Part shown: piece by piece, positions 46,326 through 54,810 of the stretch
Numbering within the stretch: the stretch's first letter is position 1
Layout of the letters: each line of letters begins with the position of its first letter
Assembly (NCBI GenBank): GCA_964600075.1
Contig: CAZRIE010000011.1
Location: 1 to 64,000, forward strand
Length of the DNA stretch: 64,000 nucleotides
Reading direction: 5' to 3'
Source: CAZRIE01 sp964600075
Lineage (GTDB): Bacteria > Bacteroidota > Bacteroidia > Flavobacteriales > Flavobacteriaceae
Position numbers and translations under genes: made by a program
Notes under the pieces: generated by a model
The model's database searches: none
The model's input: the letters and a program-made list of their open reading frames with translations, nothing else
Told to the model about the DNA's origin: nothing

Positions 46326-47225
46326 ATGAAAACTGCGGTGAATACGGCGACAAGTCCGGCTTGGACATTGGCAATGGCCGACTTTAAAGAAATTACCAAA
46401 GCTCGACTTGCAGTTAGCGTAGTATTCTCGTCTATAGCTGGCTATCTTCTGGGTGCCTATCAAGTCGATGCGATTTCGTTATTGCTCCTAGCATTTGGCG
46501 GTTATTGTATGGTGGGGGCTTCGAATGCGTATAATCAGATTATCGAAAAAGATTTGGACGCACTGATGAACCGCACCAAAAATCGGCCGATACCTGCGGG
46601 CAGAATGTCGGTGAACAAGGCATTGGGAATAGCCGTCACGCTAACAGTACTTGGTATTGTAGCGCTCTATATTCTTAATCCTAAAACGGCGATGTTCGGG
46701 GCGATTTCCATCTTTCTGTATACGAGCGTTTATACGCCTCTTAAAACTAAGACCCCTTTGGCCGTTTTTGTCGGGGCTTTTCCTGGTGCTATTCCGTTCA
46801 TGCTGGGTTGGGTCGCAGCGACCAATGATTTTGGTATCGAACCCGGTACATTGTTCATGATCCAGTTTTTTTGGCAGTTTCCGCATTTTTGGGCCTTAGG
46901 CTGGATGCTCGACGAAGACTATAAAAAAGGAGGATTTAAAATGCTTCCCACAGGAAAAAAAGATAAGGGTACCGCGTTGCAAATAATTATGTACACGATT
47001 TGGATGCTCGTAATTTCGATCATTCCTGTTTTTGGCATTACTGGAAGGTTGCAATTATCCGTTCCTGCAGCAATACTTATATTTTTAATGGGTATGGTGA
47101 TGTTGGTATTTGCTTTTCGCCTTTATGAAAAGAGAGATAATGCCACTGCCCGAAGATTAATGTTGGCAAGTGTGAGTTATATTACCTTAATGCAGGTGGT
47201 GTACGTAATAGACAAATTTGTTTGA
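46326..47225 (+). CDS. ctaB: Protoheme IX farnesyltransferase (heme O synthase)
   Basis: 299 aa from the ATG at 46326. The upstream TTG at 46305 lies in the promoter and is rejected. There are about nine membrane helices of the UbiA-type fold. The first Asp-rich motif is NQIIEKDLDALMNRTKNRP, with the conserved DxxMxRTxxRP pattern, and the second region is WALGWMLDEDYKKGG. The enzyme joins farnesyl diphosphate to heme b to give heme O, the precursor of heme A needed by the CoxA made from 21.9 kb. It starts the second oxidase block. Heme A synthase itself is not in the window. Sure call. Confidence 0.95.
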   Translation: MKTAVNTATSPAWTLAMADFKEITKARLAVSVVFSSIAGYLLGAYQVDAISLLLLAFGGYCMVGASNAYNQIIEKDLDALMNRTKNRPIPAGRMSVNKALGIAVTLTVLGIVALYILNPKTAMFGAISIFLYTSVYTPLKTKTPLAVFVGAFPGAIPFMLGWVAATNDFGIEPGTLFMIQFFWQFPHFWALGWMLDEDYKKGGFKMLPTGKKDKGTALQIIMYTIWMLVISIIPVFGITGRLQLSVPAAILIFLMGMVMLVFAFRLYEKRDNATARRLMLASVSYITLMQVVYVIDKFV

Positions 47226-47285
47226 CGCAGGGCAGGGTTTAAAACTGAGTTTATAATTTTATAGTATGCCTAGAAAAGCTGCCTT

Positions 47286-47327
47286 CGACTAACGACTAAC
47301 GACTAACGACTAACGACTAACGACTAA
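47286..47327 (+). repeat. Six-copy heptanucleotide repeat (CGACTAA) upstream of a subunit III gene
   Basis: Six exact CGACTAA units lie directly before the start of the subunit III gene; the last unit ends 9 bases before the ATG at 47337. Each unit carries an in-frame stop in one of the three frames. Such repeats can change copy number by slippage. See the findings. Confidence 0.95.
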
Positions 47328-47336
47328 AAATTATAA

Positions 47337-47918
47337 ATGGATTTAACACAGGGCTCGGGAAAAGAGAAAAATGACAGGGCGAAGAAAATGATGCTTTGGT
47401 TCGGTATTGTGAGCCTCATTATGGGTTTCGCGGGTTGGACAAGTGCCTACATTGTAAGTAGTACCCGAGAAGATTGGATCAGCGACCTTCAGCTGCCCCA
47501 GGCCTTTTATATTAGTACCGCGATTATTATTGTAAGTAGTTTGACCTATATTTTGGCCAAAAAAGCAATTCAGGAAGACAAGCGCAAAATAGCCACCAAC
47601 TTGCTTTTCGTCACCTTGGGCCTCGGCCTCGCTTTCATTGTCTTACAGTTCAACGGTTTTTCACAGATGGTGGCGCAGGGCTATTATTTTACAGGGCCTA
47701 CCAGTAACATCAAATTATCGTATATCTTTCTGATTGCGGCGGTACACATAGTTCACGTTGGAGCAGGAATTATTTCTCTTTTGGTGGTTCTGTTCAATCA
47801 ATTAAAAGGAAAGTACACATCCGCAGAATATCTGGGCGTGTCACTGGGCGCTACTTTCTGGCATTTTCTAGACCTTCTTTGGGTTTATTTGATGGGCTTT
47901 ATGTATTTCGTGGGATAA
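47337..47918 (+). CDS. Cytochrome c oxidase subunit III (short form)
   Basis: 193 aa with five membrane helices. The subunit III family pattern is the C-terminal ATFWHFLDLLWVYLMGFMYF, with His and Glu/Asp in place, and a hydrophobic first helix after a charged N-terminus. Subunit III supports the stability and proton supply of the oxidase core. The gene follows ctaB by 111 bp, with a 6-copy repeat just before its start. It is the first of two subunit III genes; the longer one is at 48015. They may be parts of one oxidase or alternatives. Confidence 0.88.
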   Translation: MDLTQGSGKEKNDRAKKMMLWFGIVSLIMGFAGWTSAYIVSSTREDWISDLQLPQAFYISTAIIIVSSLTYILAKKAIQEDKRKIATNLLFVTLGLGLAFIVLQFNGFSQMVAQGYYFTGPTSNIKLSYIFLIAAVHIVHVGAGIISLLVVLFNQLKGKYTSAEYLGVSLGATFWHFLDLLWVYLMGFMYFVG

Positions 47919-47978
47919 TAAATTGAAATAAAGTTGGTTTTCATTACTAATCGATTTTCGTTTCAGACAAGAAAACTT

Positions 47979-47986
47979 TAAATTTG
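47979..47986 (+). promoter_or_regulatory. Promoter -7 element before the long subunit III gene
   Basis: TAAATTTG matches TAnnTTTG. The -33 site is only partly matched. Predicted start near 47992, about 23 bases before the ATG at 48015. Confidence 0.5.
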
Positions 47987-48014
47987 TGCAAATTATAACC
48001 AGACTTTAAAATAT

Positions 48015-49004
48015 ATGGATTCTACGGTAACAACTGGTACATCGGAAGAAAACGTTTGGGGAGGTGGAAATCGTCCCCTTGGAGCAAGTTATGGAAAGCT
48101 GATGATGTGGTTTTTCCTCGTTTCCGATGCCTTGACTTTCTCGGGTTTTTTGGCCTCTTATGGCTTTTCTAGATTCAAGTTCATCGAAACTTGGCCTATT
48201 GCAGATGAGGTTTTTACGCACGTTCCGTTCTTTCATGGCAATTACCCCATGATTTATGTGGCATTCATGACTTTTATACTCATTATGTCTTCGGTAACCA
48301 TGGTTTTGGCCGTTGATGCCGGACATCATATGAAAAAGAATGCCGTAATCTGGTATATGTTCTTGACGATAATCGGAGGTGCAATTTTTGTCGGCTCCCA
48401 AGCTTGGGAATGGGCTACTTTTATCAAGGGTGATTATGGAGCGGTAGAGACCAAGGGCGGTAGAATATTACAGTTTGTAAATGCCGAAACAGGAGAACGC
48501 GCTGCCTTACGTGATTTCGCGAAGACCATACCGGGCGAACGTACCGAACATGAACGCAAAAACGGTATTTGGTATTATAATGAAGGTTACACACCAAGCT
48601 ATTCCCTTGATGAGGTGACGGAAGGTTTGAAGGCCAACCCGAGCATCCTGATACGAACCGAGGTCATACTCCAGGAAGGTGAGGAAGAGGGCGAAAAGAC
48701 GTTACTTACAAGAGACCAAACTTTAGAGAAAATTAACGATGCCATAATGGTAGTCGAAGGCGCGAATCTGGTACAGAACGAATACGGAAGCCGCTTGTTT
48801 GCTGATTTCTTTTTCTTTATCACCGGTTTTCACGGTTTTCACGTTTTTTCAGGTGTTCTTATTAATATCATCATATTTTTCAATGTGATATTGGGTACTT
48901 ATGAGAGAAGGGGCCATTATGAAATGGTCGAAAAAGTAGGATTGTATTGGCACTTTGTAGATTTGGTCTGGGTATTCGTATTTACCTTCTTTTATTTGGT
49001 ATAA
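48015..49004 (+). CDS. Cytochrome c oxidase subunit III (long form with a central insertion)
   Basis: 329 aa, much longer than the usual 190-270. Five or so helices are arranged in two groups, about 28-135 and 259-328. The family ending YWHFVDLVWVFVFTFFYLV and the helix FHGFHVFSG are present. Between the helix groups lies a hydrophilic insertion of about 120 residues (about 139-258) with many charged residues, probably outside the membrane. It belongs to the oxidase with subunit I at 21873. The two subunit III genes side by side are common in Bacteroidota. The insertion's job is unknown. Confidence 0.88.
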   Translation: MDSTVTTGTSEENVWGGGNRPLGASYGKLMMWFFLVSDALTFSGFLASYGFSRFKFIETWPIADEVFTHVPFFHGNYPMIYVAFMTFILIMSSVTMVLAVDAGHHMKKNAVIWYMFLTIIGGAIFVGSQAWEWATFIKGDYGAVETKGGRILQFVNAETGERAALRDFAKTIPGERTEHERKNGIWYYNEGYTPSYSLDEVTEGLKANPSILIRTEVILQEGEEEGEKTLLTRDQTLEKINDAIMVVEGANLVQNEYGSRLFADFFFFITGFHGFHVFSGVLINIIIFFNVILGTYERRGHYEMVEKVGLYWHFVDLVWVFVFTFFYLV

Positions 49005-49010
49005 ATCATT

Positions 49011-49036
49011 GTCATTTCCGCGAATGTGGAAATCTG
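49011..49036. repeat. Imperfect palindrome before the subunit IV gene
   Basis: ATTTCC and GGAAAT pair around GCGAATGT. The 10-mer GTCATTTCCG also occurs, reversed, near 55036-55045, so it is probably a copy of a dispersed intergenic repeat. Confidence 0.45.
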
Positions 49037-49056
49037 TTTAATAATTTGATTAGCAT

Positions 49057-49440
49057 ATGGCACACGAACACAAACTTGAAATTTTTAGAGGACTTTTAAA
49101 GTTCAAATCCAATACCCAAAAAATTTGGGGGGTACTTATATTTTTAACCTTAGTTACTATGGTAGAGGTAGCTTTGGGTATTATTAAGCCTCGTGTCTTG
49201 ACCCATTCTTACTTCTTGGGAATGAAGGTCCTCAATTGGATATTCATCATTCTCACGTTAGTGAAGGCTTATTATATTGCTTGGGACTTTATGCACTTGC
49301 GGGACGAAAAAAGTGCTTTGCGCAGGGCCATTGTATGGACTCCAATCTTTCTCGTGTTGTATCTGGTATTCATACTTCTGTTCGAAGCTGATTACGTCTA
49401 CAATGTCTATAAAGATGGATTTGTAAAATGGAATTTCTAA
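49057..49440 (+). CDS. Cytochrome c oxidase subunit IV-like protein
   Basis: 127 aa, small with three membrane helices (about 25-43, 57-77 and 94-110). The third is bordered by KSALRRAIVWTPIFLVLYLVF. This matches prokaryotic COX subunit IV (CtaF-like) proteins, which stabilise the oxidase. The gene is the last of the ctaB-subunit III-subunit III-subunit IV row and is followed by a terminator. A short palindrome with GTCATTTCC lies just before it (about 49011-49036). Confidence 0.82.
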   Translation: MAHEHKLEIFRGLLKFKSNTQKIWGVLIFLTLVTMVEVALGIIKPRVLTHSYFLGMKVLNWIFIILTLVKAYYIAWDFMHLRDEKSALRRAIVWTPIFLVLYLVFILLFEADYVYNVYKDGFVKWNF

Positions 49441-49471
49441 ACAGGATAATTCCATAAATTAACAGCATACT

Positions 49472-49498
49472 AAGACGGTTTCATTACCGTCTTTTTTA
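49472..49498 (+). terminator. Terminator of the oxidase block
   Basis: AAGACGGT and ACCGTCTT form an 8-bp stem around a 6-base loop, then six T. Confidence 0.85.
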
Positions 49499-49562
49499 TT
49501 AGTGAAATCTTTTTTTAAGAATTACGCCAAAATCAAAATTCTCAAAAAAACAGGTTGAATTA

Positions 49563-49582
49563 ACCCCGCCTTTCGGCGGGGT
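49563..49582. terminator. Second GC-rich hairpin, partial terminator
   Basis: ACCCCGCC and GGCGGGGT form a perfect 8-bp stem with a 4-base loop. The T run after it is interrupted, so it may be a backup terminator or a repeat element. Confidence 0.6.
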
Positions 49583-49666
49583 ATTTTGTTTTGTGATGAA
49601 GGTTAGGTTGTACCTCGGTTATGAAAATGTTATGAATTCATAATACCCCTTTAACCGATTCTGCCC

Positions 49667-49674
49667 TATCTTTG
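49667..49674 (+). promoter_or_regulatory. Promoter -7 element before the thioredoxin-like gene
   Basis: TATCTTTG matches TAnnTTTG. No clear TTG at the expected distance. Predicted start near 49680, about 44 bases before the ATG at 49724. Confidence 0.5.
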
Positions 49675-49723
49675 CTAAGTGAAGCGAAGACTTCGATTTT
49701 AGTTTTTGTACAGTACAATTATT

Positions 49724-50356
49724 ATGAAGAAAACGTTAGTATTGGTTACGTTGTTTGTCCTTCCCATTGTGGCCTATCTCTTTTTTGCCTCTGGGGTCAA
49801 TAATTTCGGAAAGCTTCCTATTCTCACTGAAAATATTAGCGATGTAGCCCTTCTAGACGAGAATACTACCTTAAAGAACAAAATAACCATATTGGGATTT
49901 TTAGGTAATGACGTCGATCAAAAAAAGGGTAATGCGTTCAATCTTAATCAAAAAATCTATAAGCGTTTTTATGAATTCAAAGATTTTCAGTTTGTAATGA
50001 TTGTTCCAAAGGGCACCGAGAATAGTGTTTCTGAATTGAAAGAAGAGTTGGGTAACTTGGCCGATGTCAAAAAATGGGAATTCATTTTTGCAGATGAAAG
50101 CCGAATTACCGATTTCTTCTCCAGCTTAAAAACCGATTTGAGCCTTGACGAGAATTTAAGTACACCTTATGTTTTTATCATCGATAAAGACTTGAATCTT
50201 CGGGGCCGCATGAATGATGAAGATGAAGGCACAAAATTTGGTTTCAACACGACCTCTGTTGCGGATCTCAATAACAAAATGGAAGATGATGTAAAAATTA
50301 TTTTGGCCGAGTATCGGTTGGCCCTGAAAAAGAACAATGCAAATCGGGAAAAATAA
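49724..50356 (+). CDS. Membrane-anchored thioredoxin/SCO-like protein without cysteine
   Basis: 210 aa from the ATG at 49724 (an upstream TTG at 49706 is in frame but unlikely). One N-terminal membrane segment (about 4-22). The rest has an alternating alpha/beta pattern with a strand ITILGFLG and a late YVFIIDKDLNLRGRMND strand-turn. This matches the second half of SCO and thioredoxin-like folds, where the same turn carries a conserved D. There is no cysteine in the whole protein, so it cannot be a redox enzyme or a copper carrier of the usual kind. It lies directly before the SCO gene. Function unknown, probably oxidase assembly. Confidence 0.6.
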   Translation: MKKTLVLVTLFVLPIVAYLFFASGVNNFGKLPILTENISDVALLDENTTLKNKITILGFLGNDVDQKKGNAFNLNQKIYKRFYEFKDFQFVMIVPKGTENSVSELKEELGNLADVKKWEFIFADESRITDFFSSLKTDLSLDENLSTPYVFIIDKDLNLRGRMNDEDEGTKFGFNTTSVADLNNKMEDDVKIILAEYRLALKKNNANREK

Positions 50357-50469
50357 CTCCCATAAAGGAAGGAAAAAATCGATGCGCCACCTACAATTTT
50401 CTTAAAACACAGAAGGGCTCTAATCTTTCATGGGTTCGGCGTGTTGGTAAAGCTATCGATAACGTAAAA

Positions 50470-51195
50470 ATGAAAAATAAATACACATATGTCTGGGTAT
50501 CGTTGGTCATCTTGGTCTTCGGAATTATTTTCGTTCCAAAGATTATAGACCGCGTCAAAAGTGGTACCGTAGTCCAGAACGATCGAATGAATGTAAAGGA
50601 TAATTCTGCGGAATTGTCTTATGTGCTTTTAGATGGTAAAAAGCGTCGCGTGCCTTCCTTTGAGTTCGTAAATCAAGACAGTTTGTTGATTAGCGACCAA
50701 GATTATAAGGGTAAGGTTTTCGTTGTAGAGTTTTTCTTTACGAGTTGCCCATCCATATGCCCCATTATGACGGAGAATTTAGTTGCCCTACAAAGTGAAT
50801 TTGAAGGCCTTGAAGATTTTGGTATTGCCTCATTCTCAATTACGCCTGAACACGACACGCCCGCGGTTTTGAAAGCCTACGCTGAAGAAAAAGGCATTAC
50901 CGATTTAGATTGGCATCTCATGACCGGTAACCAAGACAAAATTTATGAACTTGCAAACAATGGCTTCAATATTTTTGCAGCAGAAATGCCCGATGCCCCA
51001 GGAGGCTTTGAACATTCTGGTCTATTCGCGCTTGTAGATAAAAATGGGTTTATACGCTCTAGGGTTGACGAGTTTGGTAATCCTATTATTTATTATCGGG
51101 GTGCGATTACTGAGGTGCAGGGAGAAAATGATCATGGCGAAAAAGAACAGATGTCGATTTTGGAAGAAGACATAAAAAAACTTTTAACCGAGTAA
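50470..51195 (+). CDS. SCO1/SenC family copper chaperone
   Basis: 241 aa with an N-terminal membrane anchor (about 7-24) and a periplasmic thioredoxin-fold domain. The copper-binding motif is CPSIC (Cys93 and Cys97) in FFFTSCPSICPIM. The third ligand is His182 in GGFEHSGLFALVD. SCO proteins deliver copper to the CuA site of oxidase subunit II. The stop overlaps the start of the DUF420 gene by one base (TAATG), so they are translated together. Good call. Confidence 0.93.
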   Translation: MKNKYTYVWVSLVILVFGIIFVPKIIDRVKSGTVVQNDRMNVKDNSAELSYVLLDGKKRRVPSFEFVNQDSLLISDQDYKGKVFVVEFFFTSCPSICPIMTENLVALQSEFEGLEDFGIASFSITPEHDTPAVLKAYAEEKGITDLDWHLMTGNQDKIYELANNGFNIFAAEMPDAPGGFEHSGLFALVDKNGFIRSRVDEFGNPIIYYRGAITEVQGENDHGEKEQMSILEEDIKKLLTE

Positions 51196-51722
51196 TGGGA
51201 AGTGTTGCGTCAAAAGAGAAAAAGTTCAATAGGCTGATTACACTAGTTTCGGTTGTGGTTCCGGTTGTTGTGGCAGTGTTGTTCGGTGTAAAGATACCCG
51301 ATGTTGAACGATTGGGGTTTCTGCCTCCTATATACGCTTCAATAAATGGGCTCACAGCGGTGTTGTTGATTGTTGCAGTATGGGCCATCAAGAACGGTAA
51401 ACGACAACTGCACCAGAACATCATGACCACCTGCATCGGTCTATCTCTTCTATTTCTTTTGATGTACATAGCTTATCACATGACCGCTGAATCGACGGCT
51501 TATGGAGGTGAAGGAGGTCTAAGATATGTATACTTTCTCATCTTGGTTTCACATATTGTTCTATCCATAGCAATAATACCTTTGGTATTAAAAACTTATA
51601 CTTTTGCGTATTTGAAAAAGTTTGAAAGTCATAAAAAATGGGCGAAAATTACCTTTCCTATTTGGTTATATGTCGCCATTACGGGTGTTGTGGTCTATTT
51701 GATGATTTCGCCTTACTATTAA
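51195..51722 (+). CDS. DUF420 membrane protein (CtaM-like)
   Basis: 175 aa with about five membrane helices. The DUF420 pattern of conserved His residues is visible: QLHQNIMTT, then IAYHMTAESTAYGGEGG, then LVSHIVLSIAIIPL. Proteins of this family (CtaM in Staphylococcus) help assemble or mature heme-copper oxidases. The one-base overlap with SCO supports that role here. Exact function is inferred. Confidence 0.8.
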   Translation: MGSVASKEKKFNRLITLVSVVVPVVVAVLFGVKIPDVERLGFLPPIYASINGLTAVLLIVAVWAIKNGKRQLHQNIMTTCIGLSLLFLLMYIAYHMTAESTAYGGEGGLRYVYFLILVSHIVLSIAIIPLVLKTYTFAYLKKFESHKKWAKITFPIWLYVAITGVVVYLMISPYY

Positions 51723-51751
51723 AAAAGATAACGCCAGTCCGAGAGCCCGCC

Positions 51752-51784
51752 TGAACAACGAAGCCGGACAGGCAGTCCAAGAAG
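51752..51784. repeat. Fragment of a dispersed intergenic repeat
   Basis: Shares the core CAGGCAGTC and flanks with 11196-11222. It lies just before the small membrane protein gene at 51790. Confidence 0.35.
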
Positions 51785-51789
51785 TTTAA

Positions 51790-52023
51790 ATGAGAAAACT
51801 AGCTTTCATAGTAATTTTTGCGACACTATTGCTATACCCTGAATTTGGAGAAGCCCAATGTGCTATGTGCCGTGCGGTACTCGAAAGTGGGGGAAATACC
51901 GATGTTGCCGAAGGAGTCAATAACGGTATCGTCTATCTGATGGCCATACCCTACATTTTGGTGGCTGTTCTTTTTTATTTTGTTTATAAGAAAATGAGAC
52001 CCAAACCCGCCAAGGAAATTTAA
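51790..52023 (+). CDS. Small secreted/membrane protein with a CxxC motif
   Basis: 77 aa. An N-terminal signal segment ends near residue 22 (GEAQ). The mature part starts with CAMCRAVLE, a CxxC pair close to the membrane, and ends in a second membrane helix (about 46-65) with a basic tail. I do not recognise a named family. The position, directly after SCO and DUF420 and with a CxxC pair, suggests a role in metal or thiol handling for oxidase assembly. That is inference only. Its start is clear because the ATG follows a short gap after the repeat fragment. Confidence 0.6.
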   Translation: MRKLAFIVIFATLLLYPEFGEAQCAMCRAVLESGGNTDVAEGVNNGIVYLMAIPYILVAVLFYFVYKKMRPKPAKEI

Positions 52024-52078
52024 CATTTCTTTGGGTTTTTTACTGTAACAATACAGGTTTATAGCAGTCTTATAACCG

Positions 52079-52098
52079 TACGACTCCTCCGGGTCGTA
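52079..52098. repeat. Hairpin before the ABC transporter locus
   Basis: TACGACTC and GGGTCGTA form an 8-bp stem (one T-G) over CTCC, without a T run. It lies 26 bp before the first permease gene. It may be a weak terminator, a regulatory hairpin or an intergenic repeat. Confidence 0.4.
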
Positions 52099-52123
52099 TT
52101 CATCAATCAATAATACCGACTAC

Positions 52124-53368
52124 ATGTTCGACATCGAAAGATGGCAAGAAATCTTTGATACTATCCGTAAAAATAAGTTGCGGACTTTCTTAACAGGTCT
52201 TTCAGTGGCCTCGGGTATTTTTATCCTCGTTATTTTATTGGGTTTTGGGCAGGGTTTCCGTAATGGTATTGCTAATGAGTTTGCACAAGATGCAGCGACT
52301 AGCGTCTGGGTATGGCCAGGTGTAACCACTAAAAAATATAAAGGGCTCAATCCGGGTAGAAATATCCAACTTCGTAATGAGAATTATGAATTTTCTGCCA
52401 ATTTGTTGGAAGACGATATCGAGTATAAATCTCCAAGAATATTTGTTCGTAATGTCTCGGTAAATTATGGTAATGAAGCCTTGGTGTACGGTGTACAAGG
52501 TGTGTCTTATCAATTTCAACAAATTGAGAACGCCAAAATGTTCGAGGGGCGTTTTCTTAATTACCAAGATGAGGTAAATACAGCAAAGGTGGCCGTAATC
52601 GGAAATAAAATCGCAAAAGATGTTTTTGGGGAAGTGGAAACCCCGGTCGGGGAGTTTATAGATATTTCTGGAATCCCCTTTAAAATAATCGGCCGGTTCG
52701 GAGAGACGGAAGACCGCGAGGAAGAACGCATCTTCATCCCTAAAACTACCGCCCAGCGTGTGTTCAATGGTGGTGATCGTTTGGACAACTTGGGGTACAC
52801 GTTACCACCGGCAGAAAATTTTGAGAAGGCAGTGGCCAATGCCGTAAAATTCAAGAACGATTTACAATCCTACCTTCAACAGGCGCATACCGTGGCACCG
52901 GATGATACTAGTGCCATAAATGTGTATAGTGCCATGGAATCAGCAAAAAGATTCTATAGCCTTACCGATAACATCAAACTTTTCTTTTGGTTCGTAGGCA
53001 TCTGTACTATTATCGCAGGTGTAGTTGGCGTCAGTAACATTATGCTGATCGTGGTGCGCGAGCGAACCAAGGAAATTGGAATCCGCAAGGCGCTCGGTGC
53101 AAAACCGTGGTCGATTGTGGGCATGATCTTACATGAATCTATTTTTATTACCGCTATCTCTGGTTTTGCGGGCCTCATTTTTAGTATGGGCCTGCTGGAA
53201 CTTTTGGGGCCTCATATCGAAGTTGACTATGTTTTGAACCCATCCGTCAATTTTACAGTTGCGATATCGACAGTGTTCGTTCTAGTTTTTGCAGGGGCCG
53301 TAGCAGGGTTTTTCCCGGCATGGAGAGCAGCAAACATCCATACGATAGATGCGTTGCGTGACGAATAA
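52124..53368 (+). CDS. MacB-type ABC transporter permease, A-type, first copy
   Basis: 414 aa with the FtsX/MacB layout: one N-terminal helix (about 25-45), a large periplasmic MacB-core domain (about 50-280), then three C-terminal helices (about 288-400). The coupling region VSNIMLIVVRERTKEIGIRK (299-318) precedes ALGA and faces the ATPase. The start KNKLRTFLTG and the ending TIDALRDE match the third permease, so these two are the A pair. It should form a dimer, perhaps with the next permease, and move lipids, peptides or drugs out of the inner membrane. It has no ATPase domain; the ATPase is at 56277. Confidence 0.88.
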   Translation: MFDIERWQEIFDTIRKNKLRTFLTGLSVASGIFILVILLGFGQGFRNGIANEFAQDAATSVWVWPGVTTKKYKGLNPGRNIQLRNENYEFSANLLEDDIEYKSPRIFVRNVSVNYGNEALVYGVQGVSYQFQQIENAKMFEGRFLNYQDEVNTAKVAVIGNKIAKDVFGEVETPVGEFIDISGIPFKIIGRFGETEDREEERIFIPKTTAQRVFNGGDRLDNLGYTLPPAENFEKAVANAVKFKNDLQSYLQQAHTVAPDDTSAINVYSAMESAKRFYSLTDNIKLFFWFVGICTIIAGVVGVSNIMLIVVRERTKEIGIRKALGAKPWSIVGMILHESIFITAISGFAGLIFSMGLLELLGPHIEVDYVLNPSVNFTVAISTVFVLVFAGAVAGFFPAWRAANIHTIDALRDE

Positions 53369-53550
53369 AAATGATGTGCGATTTTATGTTTACGAAGTTA
53401 GAGCTACGGGTTCAGGGTTATGAATTTGGGGCTAGAGGGTTAAAGAGTTAAAAAGCTGAAGTAAATAGATTTTGAGACGATTTGTAATAACTCCTTCGCC
53501 TTGGGGAAGGTTAGGAGGAGAATTTTTGAATTTCATTGACGAAATGAACA
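53369..53550. repeat. Intergenic spacer with a degenerate repeat between two permeases
   Basis: The stretch at about 53489-53518 can fold as CTCC...GGAG with an inner CCTTC...GAAGG. It resembles intergenic repeats of flavobacteria. No gene in it. Confidence 0.35.
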
Positions 53551-54810
53551 ATGTTTAACAGAGACCGTTGGAAAGAAATTTTAGAGGTACTCACCAGTAA
53601 TTGGTTCAGAACCATATTGACTGCTTTTGGGGTATTTTGGGGTATTTTTATCCTAATAATTTTGCTTTCTGCAGGGAAAGGATTGGAGAACGGCATCATG
53701 CAAGATTTTGGTGATATCGCTACCAATACAATGTTTATGTGGTCCAGGGCTACTACAAAATCATATAAAGGGCTACCCAAAGGAAGAAGTTTTCTCTTTA
53801 AAAGGGAAGACGTACAGGCCATTCGTGATAAGGTTCCGAACCTTCGCTTTATTTCCCCTAGAAACCAATTGGGTGGTTTTGGTGGGGCCAACAATGTAGT
53901 TCGGGGGCTACAAACCGGGGCTTACAATGTGTACGGTGATTATCCTGAAATTATAAAACAAGACCCGATGACGATTACTTCAGGGCGATTTTTGAACTAC
54001 AACGATATCAACGAAAAAAGAAAGATTGCCATAATAGGTGATGGCGTCAAAAACGGCCTTTATGATAAAGACGAGGAGGTACTTGGTACGTATATCAGAA
54101 TTCAGGGCGTGAATTTTATGGTGGTCGGTACCTATAAAAAGAAAAGCAACGATGGCGATGGTGAAGAGGGGCAAAAGCAGATTTTTGTGCCCTTTACTTC
54201 GTTCTCCCAAGCTTTTAATCGTGGCAATGATGTAGGATGGATGGCAATTACCGCGAATGATGGTACCTCGATAACAAGTATCAAAGATAAGATTATGGGC
54301 GTTGTGAAAGAAAATCGAAAGGTGCACCCTGATGATCAACGTGCCGTAGGCCATTTTGATTTGTACGAACAATTCCAAAGGGTTCAGAGTCTTTTCGGCG
54401 CTTTGAGATTTGTCGCCTATTTCGTAGGGATATTAGTACTACTATCAGGCGTTATTGGGGTAAGCAATATCATGCTTATCGTGGTGAAGGAACGCACCAA
54501 AGAAATCGGTATTCGAAGGGCTCTAGGCGAAAATCCATGGTCGATCAAACTACAGATTTTGATGGAATCGATTTTCTTGACAATTATTTCCGGTATGGCG
54601 GGCATTACTTTGGGCGCTCTTGTTATTTATGCGATAAACACCTTGTTAGAAATGAACGGTCCCGTAGATATGTTCGCAAATCCTAGTGTGAGCCTTGGTG
54701 TGGTAGTCGGTTCACTAATAATATTAATTGTTTCGGGTCTGTTGGCCGGGTTTATTCCCGCCCAAAGTGCCATTAAGGTGAGACCTATAGATGCACTAAG
54801 AACTGAATAA
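53551..54810 (+). CDS. MacB-type ABC transporter permease, B-type, first copy
   Basis: 419 aa, same layout as the first permease. The N-terminal part (ILTAFGVFWGIFILIILLS) and the first periplasmic segment (MFMWSRATTKSYKG) align with the fourth permease, not the first, so this is the B partner. The coupling motif VSNIMLIVVKERTKEIGIRR is followed by ALGENPW, near the C-terminus. The 182 bp before it hold a degenerate repeat (about 53490-53520). It likely works as the second half of a permease pair with the gene at 52124. Confidence 0.88.
   Translation: MFNRDRWKEILEVLTSNWFRTILTAFGVFWGIFILIILLSAGKGLENGIMQDFGDIATNTMFMWSRATTKSYKGLPKGRSFLFKREDVQAIRDKVPNLRFISPRNQLGGFGGANNVVRGLQTGAYNVYGDYPEIIKQDPMTITSGRFLNYNDINEKRKIAIIGDGVKNGLYDKDEEVLGTYIRIQGVNFMVVGTYKKKSNDGDGEEGQKQIFVPFTSFSQAFNRGNDVGWMAITANDGTSITSIKDKIMGVVKENRKVHPDDQRAVGHFDLYEQFQRVQSLFGALRFVAYFVGILVLLSGVIGVSNIMLIVVKERTKEIGIRRALGENPWSIKLQILMESIFLTIISGMAGITLGALVIYAINTLLEMNGPVDMFANPSVSLGVVVGSLIILIVSGLLAGFIPAQSAIKVRPIDALRTE

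Noticed and set aside
47286..47327. CGACTAA repeats as a CRISPR array
   Set aside because: Units are 7 bases with no spacers and no cas genes near.
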